Assembly (NCBI GenBank): GCA_021777555.1
Contig: JAJYDK010000012.1
Location: 22,180 to 86,179 of the forward strand
DNA from: Pseudomonadota bacterium
Lineage (GTDB): Bacteria > Pseudomonadota > Gammaproteobacteria > Steroidobacterales > Steroidobacteraceae
Length of the DNA stretch: 64,000 nucleotides
Direction: 5' to 3'
The notes beneath the pieces were generated by a model. That model did not search any database. It was not told where the DNA came from and saw nothing but the letters and a program-made list of their open reading frames with translations. Within the stretch, counting starts at the first letter, position 1. Each line of letters starts with the position of its first letter. Below, piece by piece: positions 8,014 to 17,953 of the stretch. Made by a program: the position numbers and the translations under genes.

Positions 8014-11000
8014 ATGCGTCTCCTGCCCGCTTTGACCGCATCGATATTGCTCAGCATTCCGCTGATGGGTGCTGCCGCCCCGGCTGCAGCGCCCGTCAAA
8101 CCGGCCGCTCACGACCCATTTCACCGGCTCAAATTCCGCGAGCTCGGACCGGCGGTCGCGGGCGGGCGCGTGACGAGCGTGCTCGGCGTGGCGGGCGATG
8201 CGGACCTTTACTACGTCGGCAGCGCCGGCGGCGGCGTGTGGAAGACGCAGGATGGCGGCACGACCTGGAAGGCGATCTTCGCCCGCGAGCCCACCCAGTC
8301 GATCGGGGCGCTCGCGCTCGCCGGCGGCAATCCGAACTGGCTGTGGGTGGGCACGGGCGAGGGCAATCCGCGCAATGACATCCTCGATGGCGAGGGCGTC
8401 TACTTCACCCCGGATGGTGGCAAGACCTGGGTCGACAAGGGCCTGCATCAGGCCGGACAGATCGCCGCCATCGCCGTCGATCCGAGCGACACCAGCACCG
8501 TGTTCGTCTGCGCCGAGGGTGATGTGTGGAAGCGCGGGCCGCAGCGCGGCGTATTCATGAGCACGGACGACGGTGCGCACTGGAGCCGCGTGCTGTATCT
8601 GAACGATCATACCGGCTGCAGCACGATCGCCTTCGAGCCGGGCAATCCCAAGGTGCTGATCGCGGGAATGTGGCCCCTGCAGCGGCGGCCCTGGATGCTC
8701 ACGAGCGGCGGCAAATCGGGGGGACTGTACCGCTCGACCGACGGCGGCCGGCACTGGCAACGCCTGAAGCATGGCCTGCCAAAGGGCGACATCGGGCGCA
8801 GCGCAGTCGCCTTCGCGCCGAGTGAGCCCGAGACGGTGTATGCGGTGCTGCAGGCGAAGGGCGGGGTGTTGTGGGTGTCGCACGACCTGGGCGGCCACTG
8901 GTCGAAGGTGAGCAACAATCACAGCGGCGACGTGCGGCCGTTCTACTTCACGCAGCTCGCGGTCATGCCGAACGATCCGCGGCGGCTGTTTCTGCTCTCG
9001 ATGCAGATGATGGAGAGCCGGGACGGCGGCCGCCACATGTTCTATGCCGACAAGGGCGTGCACGTCGATCATCACGCGATCTGGATAGATCCGAAGGATC
9101 CCCGCCGCATCATCCAGGGCAACGATGGCGGCCTCTACCTGTCGCTCGATACGGGCAAGCACTGGCGTTACCTCAACAACCTGCCGATCGAGCAGTTCTA
9201 CCAGGTGGCCGCGAGCGCATCGGCCAAGCCCTGGCCGTACCGGGTGTGCGGAGGTCTGCAGGACAACGATTCCTGGTGCGGCGCGAGCAGCGACTACGAG
9301 CGCGGCGGTGTGACCGGCTACCAGGACTGGCACGACCTCGCCGGCGGCGACGGACAATATGTGGTGCCGGCTCCGAGCAACGCCGCGGTGATCTACTCCA
9401 CCACCGATGACGGCTACGCCGAGCGAATCAACCTCGCGAGCGGGCGCAAGCGGCTCATCAATCCCTACCTGCGCGATGTGCTGGCGGGCCTGTACTTCAC
9501 CGGCAAGCCGATGGCGAAGCAGAAGTACCGGTTCGACTGGACGACGCCGGTGGCGGTGTCCGCGAGCGACCCGGACGAGGTGTATCTCGGGGCCAACGTC
9601 GTGTTCCACAGCACCGACGGCGGCCGGCACTGGCAGGTGATCAGTCCCGACCTGACGCGCAACGTCAAGGCGAAGCAGCAGCCGAGCGGCGGGCCGATCA
9701 ACCGCGACATGAGCGGCGCGGAGACTTATGACACCATCCAGTCACTCGCGCTCGCGCCGAGCGACCCGCACGTCCTCTGGGTGGGGACCGATGACGGCTG
9801 GGTGTGGGTGAGCCGCGACGGCGGCGCGCACTGGCGCAAGGTGACACCTAGGGGCGCTCCGCAGTGGGCGCGCGTCTATCACGTGGCGCCCTCGCCATTT
9901 GCCGCCGGCACCGCTTACGCGGCGTTCGATGCGCATGAGCTCGGCGATGACCACCCCTACCTCTATCGGACCACCGACTACGGGAAGCGCTGGACACGCA
10001 TCACCCAGGGCCTGCCGCTGAGCAGCGTCGAAGTGGTGCGTGAGGATCCCCACCACGCCGGACTGCTTTTTGCCGGCACGCTGTCCGCGGGCGTGTACGT
10101 CTCGTTCGATGACGGCGCGCACTGGCAGCCGCTGCACGCCAACCTTCCGCGGGGACTGTCGGTGTGGGATCTGACCTTTGCCCCGGATCATCGTGGACTG
10201 CTGCTGGCCACGCACGGCCGCGGCATCTGGGCGCTCGATAATCTGCGGCCCCTCGAGCAATATGACGCCGCGGTGGCGCGCGCGCCGTTCCATGTGTTCA
10301 CCGCTGCTCCGGGCGTGCTCCTCTATACCCGCAATACCAATGGAGTCGGGCCCGGCGCCTTCGTGGCCTCCAATGCGCCGCTCGGCGCGCTGATCAGCTA
10401 CCGCCTGGTGAAGGCCATCAAGCCGACCCCGGCCGAGAAGGCGGCGCACCACGGACCGGTGCGCATCGTGATCCGTGATGCCGCCGGCACGAAAGTCGAC
10501 ACGCTCCATGCGCCCGGCAAGGCCGGCATCAACGAGGTGGAGTGGGATCTGAGCTACAGCGGCCCCGCCAGACTCGATCCGCCGCTCGGCAAACCCGGGC
10601 CGCAGGGGCGCGAGCCCGGCCCGAGCGTCGTCCCGGGCACCTATACCGCGACGGTATACGCCGGCGCCGATGCTCAGAAGGTGACAGTGCGCGCGCAGGC
10701 CGATCCCCGCTACGCCGTGCCGCAGTCGGTCTATCGCGCCGATACCCAGGCGGGGCTGAGCGCACGCACCGAGCTCTCGGCGATGAACCGCCTGCTCGAT
10801 CATGTCGCCGCGATGCGCAAGACGCTCGGCGGCGTGCTGGCGCGCGGCCGGGGCGATGCGGGGTGGGCGAAGCGGCATGCGTCCCTCATCAGCCAGGGCA
10901 AGGCGCTCGACAAGGTGCTGGCCGCGTACGAGGACGTGCTGTGGAATCCGCATACACAGCACCATGCCGAGGAGGACTTCCTGCGCCACTTCAGTCGCCT

Positions 11001-11253
11001 GCACCAACACGTCGACACGATGTATCAGTTCGCCTCGGGTCTGTGGGGAGCGAGGCCCGATGCGCAGTTGCAGTCGCTGAGCGCGGCCTATCGCGCCGAG
11101 GTCGGGCGGCTGCTGGCGCATTACAACGGGCAGGTGGTCGGAAAGGTGAAAGCCTGGAATGCCGCCGCCTATGCCGCCGGCGTGAGCACGCTGCCCACCG
11201 GAGGCCCGGTGCGGTTGCGCGCCGCGCCGTCACTGCCGCCCGCCAGTTCCTGA
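8014..11253 (+). CDS. Exported BNR/sortilin-type beta-propeller repeat protein (GH74-like/VPS10-like)
   Basis: Repeated S.DGG.HW motifs, signal peptide, 1079 aa. Confidence 0.85.
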   Translation: MRLLPALTASILLSIPLMGAAAPAAAPVKPAAHDPFHRLKFRELGPAVAGGRVTSVLGVAGDADLYYVGSAGGGVWKTQDGGTTWKAIFAREPTQSIGALALAGGNPNWLWVGTGEGNPRNDILDGEGVYFTPDGGKTWVDKGLHQAGQIAAIAVDPSDTSTVFVCAEGDVWKRGPQRGVFMSTDDGAHWSRVLYLNDHTGCSTIAFEPGNPKVLIAGMWPLQRRPWMLTSGGKSGGLYRSTDGGRHWQRLKHGLPKGDIGRSAVAFAPSEPETVYAVLQAKGGVLWVSHDLGGHWSKVSNNHSGDVRPFYFTQLAVMPNDPRRLFLLSMQMMESRDGGRHMFYADKGVHVDHHAIWIDPKDPRRIIQGNDGGLYLSLDTGKHWRYLNNLPIEQFYQVAASASAKPWPYRVCGGLQDNDSWCGASSDYERGGVTGYQDWHDLAGGDGQYVVPAPSNAAVIYSTTDDGYAERINLASGRKRLINPYLRDVLAGLYFTGKPMAKQKYRFDWTTPVAVSASDPDEVYLGANVVFHSTDGGRHWQVISPDLTRNVKAKQQPSGGPINRDMSGAETYDTIQSLALAPSDPHVLWVGTDDGWVWVSRDGGAHWRKVTPRGAPQWARVYHVAPSPFAAGTAYAAFDAHELGDDHPYLYRTTDYGKRWTRITQGLPLSSVEVVREDPHHAGLLFAGTLSAGVYVSFDDGAHWQPLHANLPRGLSVWDLTFAPDHRGLLLATHGRGIWALDNLRPLEQYDAAVARAPFHVFTAAPGVLLYTRNTNGVGPGAFVASNAPLGALISYRLVKAIKPTPAEKAAHHGPVRIVIRDAAGTKVDTLHAPGKAGINEVEWDLSYSGPARLDPPLGKPGPQGREPGPSVVPGTYTATVYAGADAQKVTVRAQADPRYAVPQSVYRADTQAGLSARTELSAMNRLLDHVAAMRKTLGGVLARGRGDAGWAKRHASLISQGKALDKVLAAYEDVLWNPHTQHHAEEDFLRHFSRLHQHVDTMYQFASGLWGARPDAQLQSLSAAYRAEVGRLLAHYNGQVVGKVKAWNAAAYAAGVSTLPTGGPVRLRAAPSLPPASS

Positions 11254-11304
11254 GCACCGCTCCCGGCGCGCGCGGGTGTTTGCCTGATCGATCGCCTGGT
11301 GGTT

Positions 11305-11341
11305 GTCGGCGCGTGGCGTCAGGGTGACGCCACGCGCCGAC
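11305..11341. terminator. Perfect 17-bp-stem hairpin (GTCGGCGCGTGGCGTCA ggg TGACGCCACGCGCCGAC)
   Basis: Direct inverted repeat with 3-nt loop 52 nt past the stop of the upstream CDS; no clear T-tract. Confidence 0.6.
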
Positions 11342-11387
11342 CGGTGCTAGGGTCAAGTCACTGATCGATCGAAGGAGGGCACGGAGC

Positions 11388-11801
11388 ATGAATTCTTCCC
11401 TCAGGCAAGGCATGATTGCGACGCTGCTCGCCGGGAGTCTCGGCCTCGCGAACGCCACCACCGTGCACGTGATGTTGACCGGCGCGCACGAGGTGCCTCC
11501 GGTGCAGACATCGGCTCGCGGCACGGGAGTGGTCAGGGTCGAGTCCAACGGCAAGGTGAGTGGGGCGATCACCACCTTCGGCCTCAAGGTGACCATGGCG
11601 CACATCCACATCGGGCCGGTCGACTCGAACGGCCCGCCCATCATCTGGCTGAAGCGCGGTCCGCATGACACCTGGGCGGTGCCCTCGGGCGCGAAGCTCA
11701 CCGCGGCACAGTACAAGAGCTTCCTGGCGGGCGAGCTGTACATCAACGTGCACAGCCTGAAGCATCCGGCCGGGGAGATCCGTGGCCAGCTGCTGCCCTG
11801 A
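11388..11801 (+). CDS. CHRD domain-containing secreted protein
   Basis: EVPPVQTSARGTG, AHIHIGP, GELYINVHSLKHPAGEIRGQL. Confidence 0.9.
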   Translation: MNSSLRQGMIATLLAGSLGLANATTVHVMLTGAHEVPPVQTSARGTGVVRVESNGKVSGAITTFGLKVTMAHIHIGPVDSNGPPIIWLKRGPHDTWAVPSGAKLTAAQYKSFLAGELYINVHSLKHPAGEIRGQLLP

Positions 11802-11995
11802 GCGTACCCGCAGGCGCCCAAGCGGTGGCGGCACGGGGCAGCCCCGTGCCGCGGCAGGGTATTGCCGGCCCTGTGGGGTCGTGCGCAGTTTTCGACTCGG
11901 GCTTCAAGTTGACCGATACCGGACCGTTAAGGCGGGGGTATGGGGTATGAACGGCCGATGATCCGATCGGCGGCCCTTGAGCTACTCGGAGAAAA

Positions 11996-12217
11996 GTGAC
12001 TGTGATGCCCGGCACGACACGAACGGTGGAGATTACGCTCGATGACACGGTGGTGATCGAATCGCGCCTGTCGAGCCGAAGACGCCTGCCCAGGGTTCCC
12101 GAAGAGGTCCGGCGCGCCGGTGCCGCCGCGGTCTCGCAGTACCTGGCCTTTCGCACTCGCGCCGGCGAGACCCGCTCGCCGTTCATCGTCGAGCACGTCG
12201 AAGTCGCGACCTATTGA
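11996..12217 (+). CDS. Hypothetical protein
   Basis: 73 aa ORF, plausible composition; start may be 12005. Confidence 0.45.
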   Translation: MTVMPGTTRTVEITLDDTVVIESRLSSRRRLPRVPEEVRRAGAAAVSQYLAFRTRAGETRSPFIVEHVEVATY

Positions 12218-12337
12218 CGGGGGAGCCCGCTCCCGCCGGCCGGCATAGCGGAAAACTGCGCGGCGATCGCAATCCCGCTGCGGCATTTCTTGCGCCCGGT
12301 CACAGCGGCGGGCGGGTGCAGCCCATTATTGTCAATC

Positions 12338-13564
12338 ATGATTTCGCTTTGGCCGAGCCTCGAAGCGCTGCCGGACTCGCCCTATGCGGCGGAGCTGCGC
12401 AAGCAGCCCGCAGGGGCGCGCTTCGCCGCGCCGGTGGAAGGCGAATATCTGCGCAGCAGGCTGCGCGAGGACCGCGCACTCGTGCGGTTCACGTGCACCC
12501 TGGCGCTGCTGCTGATGGCCTTGCGAGGGTCGGAATCGCTGGCCTCCGCGCTGCGCTCATCGAGCGTGTTGCCCGTGTTCGCCGTGGCGCTCGGGTGCAG
12601 CATCGTGCTCGCGTGGCTTGCCTGGAGCCGCTCCTACGAGCAGCGCTACCTGCCCTGGGCCACCGTGCTCGTGCCCCTCAGAAACTGCCTGATCGCGGCG
12701 CAGATCATCCACGTCGCCGCGGCAGGGGAGTACGACCTGCTGATGCTGCTGCCGATGCTGCTCATCGGCCCGTTCTATTTCCTCGGACTCAAGTATCACA
12801 CCTCGCTCCTGACGGCCGTGTGCACGCTGGCGAGCCTGGTGGGCGCGGCCATCGTGTTTCCTCTGCCGTTGGCCATGGCCTTGCGCGGCGGCACGCTGCT
12901 TCTCGTCTCGACGGTGGTGCTGGCGATCGCCGCCCGGCAGATCGAAAAGCGTCTGCGCCAGGCGTTTCTCGAAAACCGGGTCGTGGCCGAGCTCGCGCAG
13001 CAGGACGCGCTCACCTGGACCAAGAACCGGCGGGTTTTCGATGAGTATCTGCCGCGGCTGTGGCGCCAGGCCGTGAGCGATGAGCGATTGCTCGCAATCC
13101 TGGTGATCGACGTCGATCAGTTCAAGCCCTACAACGATCGATACGGCCATCAGGCCGGCGATGCGGTGCTGCGCCGCGTGGCGCTCGCCATCCAGCAGCA
13201 GGCGCGCCGGCCGCTCGATCTCGTGGCGCGCTACGGGGGCGAGGAGTTCGCCGTGATTCTCTACGACACGGATGCCGCAGGGGCCGGCGGCACTGCGGAG
13301 CACATGCGCCGGGCGGTCGAGGAGCTCGCGATCGAACATCGGGAATCGGCGTCAGGCAACGTAGTGACGATCAGCATCGGAGCGGCCGTGGTTTCACCCA
13401 CCGCCGGGCGCAATGCCTTTGGCGCGCTGCAGCTCGCCGACGAGGCGCTCTATCGGGCGAAGTCCAGGGGGCGCAATCGCATCGAGCTGATGGACGACAG
13501 TGAATACCGGCTCATGGTGACGGGCGTATTCGCCAAGGGAGAGCTGTCGGAGCTCAGGCGCTGA
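12338..13564 (+). CDS. Membrane-anchored diguanylate cyclase (GGDEF)
   Basis: Multiple N-terminal TM helices; RYGGEEFAVIL active site. Confidence 0.92.
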   Translation: MISLWPSLEALPDSPYAAELRKQPAGARFAAPVEGEYLRSRLREDRALVRFTCTLALLLMALRGSESLASALRSSSVLPVFAVALGCSIVLAWLAWSRSYEQRYLPWATVLVPLRNCLIAAQIIHVAAAGEYDLLMLLPMLLIGPFYFLGLKYHTSLLTAVCTLASLVGAAIVFPLPLAMALRGGTLLLVSTVVLAIAARQIEKRLRQAFLENRVVAELAQQDALTWTKNRRVFDEYLPRLWRQAVSDERLLAILVIDVDQFKPYNDRYGHQAGDAVLRRVALAIQQQARRPLDLVARYGGEEFAVILYDTDAAGAGGTAEHMRRAVEELAIEHRESASGNVVTISIGAAVVSPTAGRNAFGALQLADEALYRAKSRGRNRIELMDDSEYRLMVTGVFAKGELSELRR

Positions 13565-13750
13565 GGCGCCGCCCGCTTCGCCGTGGCGGGGCCACCGGAG
13601 GGATCCATTGCAGCCCAGGTAGCGCTACAGCTGTTGCATGGCGCTGCGTGTCACATGCGACGCGTGGACTTGGGGGGCGTTGAGGCTAAGATGGCGCATT
13701 CAGCCCATGGCGGCTGAGTGTTGCCGCTCTGAGACGCTGGTCACACCTGA

Positions 13751-14929
13751 ATGTCGGACAGCCCGCCCGATCCCGCCCACTGCGCAGCCGACATCGAACG
13801 GCTGCGGCTCGTCTACGGCAATTTCCCGCTCATGCTGGCCGGCAGCAACACCGCGGGATGCGTCCTCGTGGCGCTGCTTTACGGGGAGGTCTCGCTCGCC
13901 AAATTGTTCGCATGGCTTTTCGTCGTGTTCGCGGCCTCGGTGATGCGCCTGCTCGACTGGCGGGCTTTTCAACGCGCGCCGGCGCAGCGCGATGCGCGGG
14001 CGTGGATCCGGCGGCTGCAGTTCGGCACCAGCGTGTCGGGGCTGCTCTGGGGCATCGGCGGGATCGTGTTCCTCGCCTCCGACGATCTCTCGCACCAGCT
14101 GTTCACGGTGCTCGTGTTCTCCGGAGTGGCCGCCGGCGCCATGACCTCCTATGGCGTGATGTGGCGTGCCTACATGACGTTCCTGATACCTTTCGAGGCT
14201 CTTGTCGAATTGCGGCTGTTGTTCGAGCGCACGCCGCTCCATTACCCCCTGGCGCTCGTGAATGCGCTGTTCGTGAGCGTCGTCATGTACTCGGCGTTCA
14301 AGACCGACCGCACGGTCGGCAGCGCACTCGAGATCACCGCCGAGAACGCCAAGCTCACCCGGGCACTGCAGTACCAGGCCACCCACGATTCTCTGGTCGA
14401 CCTGGTCAACCATCGGGAGTTCAACACGCGCCTGGTCGATGTGGCCGAGCGCGCGGTGACGGCCCATGAGCCTTGTGCGCTCATTTTCATCGACCTCGAC
14501 CGGTTCAAGGAGGTCAACGATCAGGGCGGACATGCGGCGGGGGACGAGGCGCTGCGGCGCGTCGGCCTGATCCTGAAGGAGCACGTGCGCTCGAGCGACA
14601 CCGCGGCGCGAATCGGCGGGGACGAGTTCGCCGTCGTCTTGCCGGGCTGTCCGCGCGAGCGCGCCGAAGGGGTGGCGCAGAGTGTGCTCAGAGCGATCCA
14701 GGAGTTCGTGCTGCATTGGGAGGGAGGGCACTACTTCCGGGTCGGAGCGAGCATCGGCGTGGCGTGCGCGGCGGCCGGCAAGGCGGATGCCGCCGCGCTC
14801 CTGCGGGTGGCGGACGCGGCGTGCTATGCGGCGAAGAACGCGGGTCGCGGCAGAGTGGAAGTACGCAGCGCCGACCCGCGGCCAGAGCCCAGCCCCTTCG
14901 AGCTCGAGGCACTGCGCCGGCCGATTTGA
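13751..14929 (+). CDS. Membrane-anchored diguanylate cyclase (GGDEF)
   Basis: N-terminal TM helices; DLDRFKEVND and RIGGDEFAVVLPG. Confidence 0.92.
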   Translation: MSDSPPDPAHCAADIERLRLVYGNFPLMLAGSNTAGCVLVALLYGEVSLAKLFAWLFVVFAASVMRLLDWRAFQRAPAQRDARAWIRRLQFGTSVSGLLWGIGGIVFLASDDLSHQLFTVLVFSGVAAGAMTSYGVMWRAYMTFLIPFEALVELRLLFERTPLHYPLALVNALFVSVVMYSAFKTDRTVGSALEITAENAKLTRALQYQATHDSLVDLVNHREFNTRLVDVAERAVTAHEPCALIFIDLDRFKEVNDQGGHAAGDEALRRVGLILKEHVRSSDTAARIGGDEFAVVLPGCPRERAEGVAQSVLRAIQEFVLHWEGGHYFRVGASIGVACAAAGKADAAALLRVADAACYAAKNAGRGRVEVRSADPRPEPSPFELEALRRPI

Positions 14930-14954
14930 GGCGGCCGCCGCGCGCGGGCATCCT

Positions 14955-15728
14955 CTAGCCGATCAGATCCCGGTACGCATGCCAGGTCGCGTGTCCGAGG
15001 AGCGGGGCAATCACGATCATGCCGATGAGCGCGGTGAGAAAACCGAGCGCCGTGAGCGCGGCGATCAGCGCGGCCCACAGGATCGTGGCCGGGATGTTGT
15101 GCAGGCAGGCCCGGGCGCTGATGCCGATCGCCTCCGTCGCAGTCGCATGCCGGTCGATGATGAGGGGCACTGCGACGATCGACATCAGGAAGGCGACGAC
15201 GGCGAATACGGCGCCGGAGGAGAAGTAGGCCACGACCTCGCGCAGATCCGCGAAGTTGCCCGCGCCGCCCCACAGGGCGACCGCCAGGGAGGGGATTCTC
15301 AGGTGCAGCGTCGAGCTGAGCAGCGCCATCGAGACGAGGAACCACAGCGCCGCCACCATCGCGAGGATGGCGCCGAACTGAAACAGCCCCTCGGGATTGC
15401 GGCTGACGGCCGAGAGGGATTCATCGAACCCGCGCGGCTCGCGCGCGGCGCGCCGCCTGGAGAGCTCGCACGCGCCCGTGGTCATCAACGGTCCGACCAG
15501 CAGATAACCGCTCACGGCCGCGGCCACGAAGTAAGGGTGTGTACTGCCGATCGCGAGCAGTACCGCGCCGAGCGCCGAGATCAGCACTCCGTGGGCAAGA
15601 CTCGCCCCCGGCCGGCTCCACAGATCGTCCCAGCCGCGCCGCAGCCAGACAAGAGGCTGCCTCATCGGGACGGAGCGCAGCTCGATGTGCAGAAATCGAT
15701 GCTTTCCGAGGGTGATGGATGTACCCAT
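14955..15728 (-). CDS. DUF2189-like integral membrane protein
   Basis: VWLRRGWDDLWSRPGASLAHG plus multiple TM helices; ATG at 15728. Confidence 0.75.
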   Translation of the reverse strand: MGTSITLGKHRFLHIELRSVPMRQPLVWLRRGWDDLWSRPGASLAHGVLISALGAVLLAIGSTHPYFVAAAVSGYLLVGPLMTTGACELSRRRAAREPRGFDESLSAVSRNPEGLFQFGAILAMVAALWFLVSMALLSSTLHLRIPSLAVALWGGAGNFADLREVVAYFSSGAVFAVVAFLMSIVAVPLIIDRHATATEAIGISARACLHNIPATILWAALIAALTALGFLTALIGMIVIAPLLGHATWHAYRDLIG

Positions 15729-15931
15729 GAGCGACTCCCGCGCGGTGCGCCGCGACCTTGCCGGCCACATCGGTCCGCCTGCGTTCCGGGCTCGCGCCCC
15801 GGCCCGGCGCCGGCCGCCGTGGCGCCATCGAGCATACTCCGAATGCGCCGGAGGGTTACCCGGCCTCCGGGGTGTGCGGCTAAACGGCCGAGCATGGGGC
15901 GCCTCGGATCGGTACACTTGCCGCCCTCGGC

Positions 15932-16007
15932 GCCCCCGTAGCTCAGTGGATAGAGCGACCGCCTCCTAAGCGGTAGGTCGTCGGTTCAACTCCGGCCGGG
16001 GGCGCCA
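15932..16007 (+). tRNA. tRNA-Arg (CCT anticodon), CCA encoded
   Basis: Cloverleaf: acceptor GCCCCCG/CGGGGGC, anticodon loop CTCCTAA, T-loop GGTTCAACTCC. Confidence 0.92.
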
Positions 16008-16226
16008 TAAAATCAAATAGTTACGATGATTTCCTCGAGCTCGTCGAGGCGCCGATCAGTCGCTCTCCCGGGTTGCCGTGTGCGCCATACACCGTAAGTG
16101 GCGACCGGCGGATTCGGGGCTGGCGAGCGATACCGGGGTGAGCGCTGTGGCGCGATCGCTCCCCCGATCCCACCGCCCGGGCGGGACCGGCATGGGAGCG
16201 GGAAGTAAGGATCTTCGGCGGCTGCG

Positions 16227-17951
16227 CTACTTCTGCTGATCGGTCTCGGCGATGAACGCGGCGATGTTGTCGTGCAACCGCTCGAGAGAGGGCAGGTGCG
16301 CGTACACCATGTGGCCGGACCTGTAGAAGTGGTACTGGATGTTCGCCTGCAGCTTGCGCGGCATGGGCAGGTGCTTCATCTCGTACACCCCCTCGTAGAA
16401 GGGCGTGGCGAGATCGAAGTACCCGCCATTCAGCATCACCTTGAGTCTGGGGTCGTACTTCATCGCGTTGGCGAGGTCGGGCATCACGTTGAGTGCCTGC
16501 TCGAGCGGCTGTGACTCCCCGGGCGGTTTGTGCCGGAAGCTCCACTGCTCAAAGAGTGAGATCTCGGGCTTGTAGTGCATGCCCATCCCGTAATGCAGAT
16601 CCTTGCGCACGTAATCGTTGAAGGCCGATACGTAGGCGGAGCTGATGGCCGCGGCCTGCGGATCGTAGTGCGCGTTCTCCGAGAGCGGATCGAGCGTGGG
16701 GCCGGAGAAACGCGAGTCGAGACGGCCCGTGGTCTCCTGCAGGGGGCTCAGCAGCTCGTGCTCGAACTGTGGGCCGGTGATGCGCAGATTCGCCTTGAGG
16801 ATGTACGAGACGGGCAGCCCCGTGTACCGGTGCAGCCGCTCGGCGATCGATTCGCGGTCGGCGCGACTCAACGTCGAGCCCTCGCGCAGCGCCTGCGCGT
16901 AGTCGGTCATGGCGAAGCGCTCGACCTGATCGAGCAGCGGCTTCAGCGGCTGGGTGGCCCCGGGCAGCCGGTGGTGGTACCAGGCCGTCGCGGCGTAGGA
17001 GGGCAGCGCCAGCTCGTAGGGCAGATCGATGCCGGGGTTGAACGGGGCGAGCTCGGTCATGTCATCGAAGTTGAGGATCTGCGAGAGCAGGATCACACCA
17101 TTGAAGTCGGTGTCGTCCCGAGTCTCGAGCACATTGATCAGGTTGGCCGTGCGCGGCGTGCCGTAGCTCTCCCCGAGAAGGTACTTCGGGGAGTTCCAGC
17201 GGCCGTACTTCGAGAGGAACCGCATGATGAAGCGCGAGAAGGCGTGCACGTCCTGGTCGGCGCCATAGAAGTCCTTGGCGCCCTCCCGGCCCCTGACCCG
17301 CCCGAACCCCGTGCCGGGGGCGTCCACGAACACCAGATCGCTGGCATCGAGCAGGCTGTAGTGGTTGTCGAGCAGCTGGTAGGGCGCTGGCGGGGAGTGC
17401 GTGTGGTCGGACGTGACGACGCGGCGCGGCCCGAAGGCCCCCATGTGCAGCCAGACGCTCGATGAGCCAGGGCCCCCGTTATAGAGGAAGGTGATGGGGC
17501 GGTGGGCCGGCCTGGCGCCTTCCTTGAAGTACGCGACGTAGAACATCGACGCCTCGTTCGGCACCGCTTTCGCGGCCTTGCCGTGCGTCGATGCGGAACC
17601 CGGCAGCTGTCCGCCGGCCTTTGGCTCCGCGTCATTCCAACCGGCAGGGTGCACGATCAGCAGGCCCGCGACCGCGCGGTAGCGGATGGTGTGGCCCTCG
17701 ACCGTGACCGATCCCTCGGTGGTGCGGGTCGTCGTGCGGAAGTAGGCGTTCCCGGCGTGCATCGGGTGGCCGTGCCGGGGCCGCCGTGCGCTGTGTGCCG
17801 GAGCGAAGGAGTCGGCGTAGGCGGCTTCATCGCCCCTCCGATGGGCCGGCTGCGCTCCTGTGGCGCATCCGGCGAGGAGCAAGGTCAGCGAGGCGGCCGC
17901 GGCGGCGGCCGGGAGGCGATTTGCGATCGTGGCGCGGGCCCGGGTGGTCAT
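16227..17951 (-). CDS. S10 family serine carboxypeptidase-like lipoprotein
   Basis: YNGGPGSSS, GESYGTPR, HMVY (His) motifs; lipobox LLLAGC. Confidence 0.88.
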   Translation of the reverse strand: MTTRARATIANRLPAAAAAASLTLLLAGCATGAQPAHRRGDEAAYADSFAPAHSARRPRHGHPMHAGNAYFRTTTRTTEGSVTVEGHTIRYRAVAGLLIVHPAGWNDAEPKAGGQLPGSASTHGKAAKAVPNEASMFYVAYFKEGARPAHRPITFLYNGGPGSSSVWLHMGAFGPRRVVTSDHTHSPPAPYQLLDNHYSLLDASDLVFVDAPGTGFGRVRGREGAKDFYGADQDVHAFSRFIMRFLSKYGRWNSPKYLLGESYGTPRTANLINVLETRDDTDFNGVILLSQILNFDDMTELAPFNPGIDLPYELALPSYAATAWYHHRLPGATQPLKPLLDQVERFAMTDYAQALREGSTLSRADRESIAERLHRYTGLPVSYILKANLRITGPQFEHELLSPLQETTGRLDSRFSGPTLDPLSENAHYDPQAAAISSAYVSAFNDYVRKDLHYGMGMHYKPEISLFEQWSFRHKPPGESQPLEQALNVMPDLANAMKYDPRLKVMLNGGYFDLATPFYEGVYEMKHLPMPRKLQANIQYHFYRSGHMVYAHLPSLERLHDNIAAFIAETDQQK

Positions 17952-17953
17952 GG

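Noticed and set aside
14682-15941. 419-aa plus-strand ORF over the DUF2189-like gene
   Set aside because: R/E/D/H low-complexity mirror frame spanning a GGDEF 3' end and an antisense membrane protein gene
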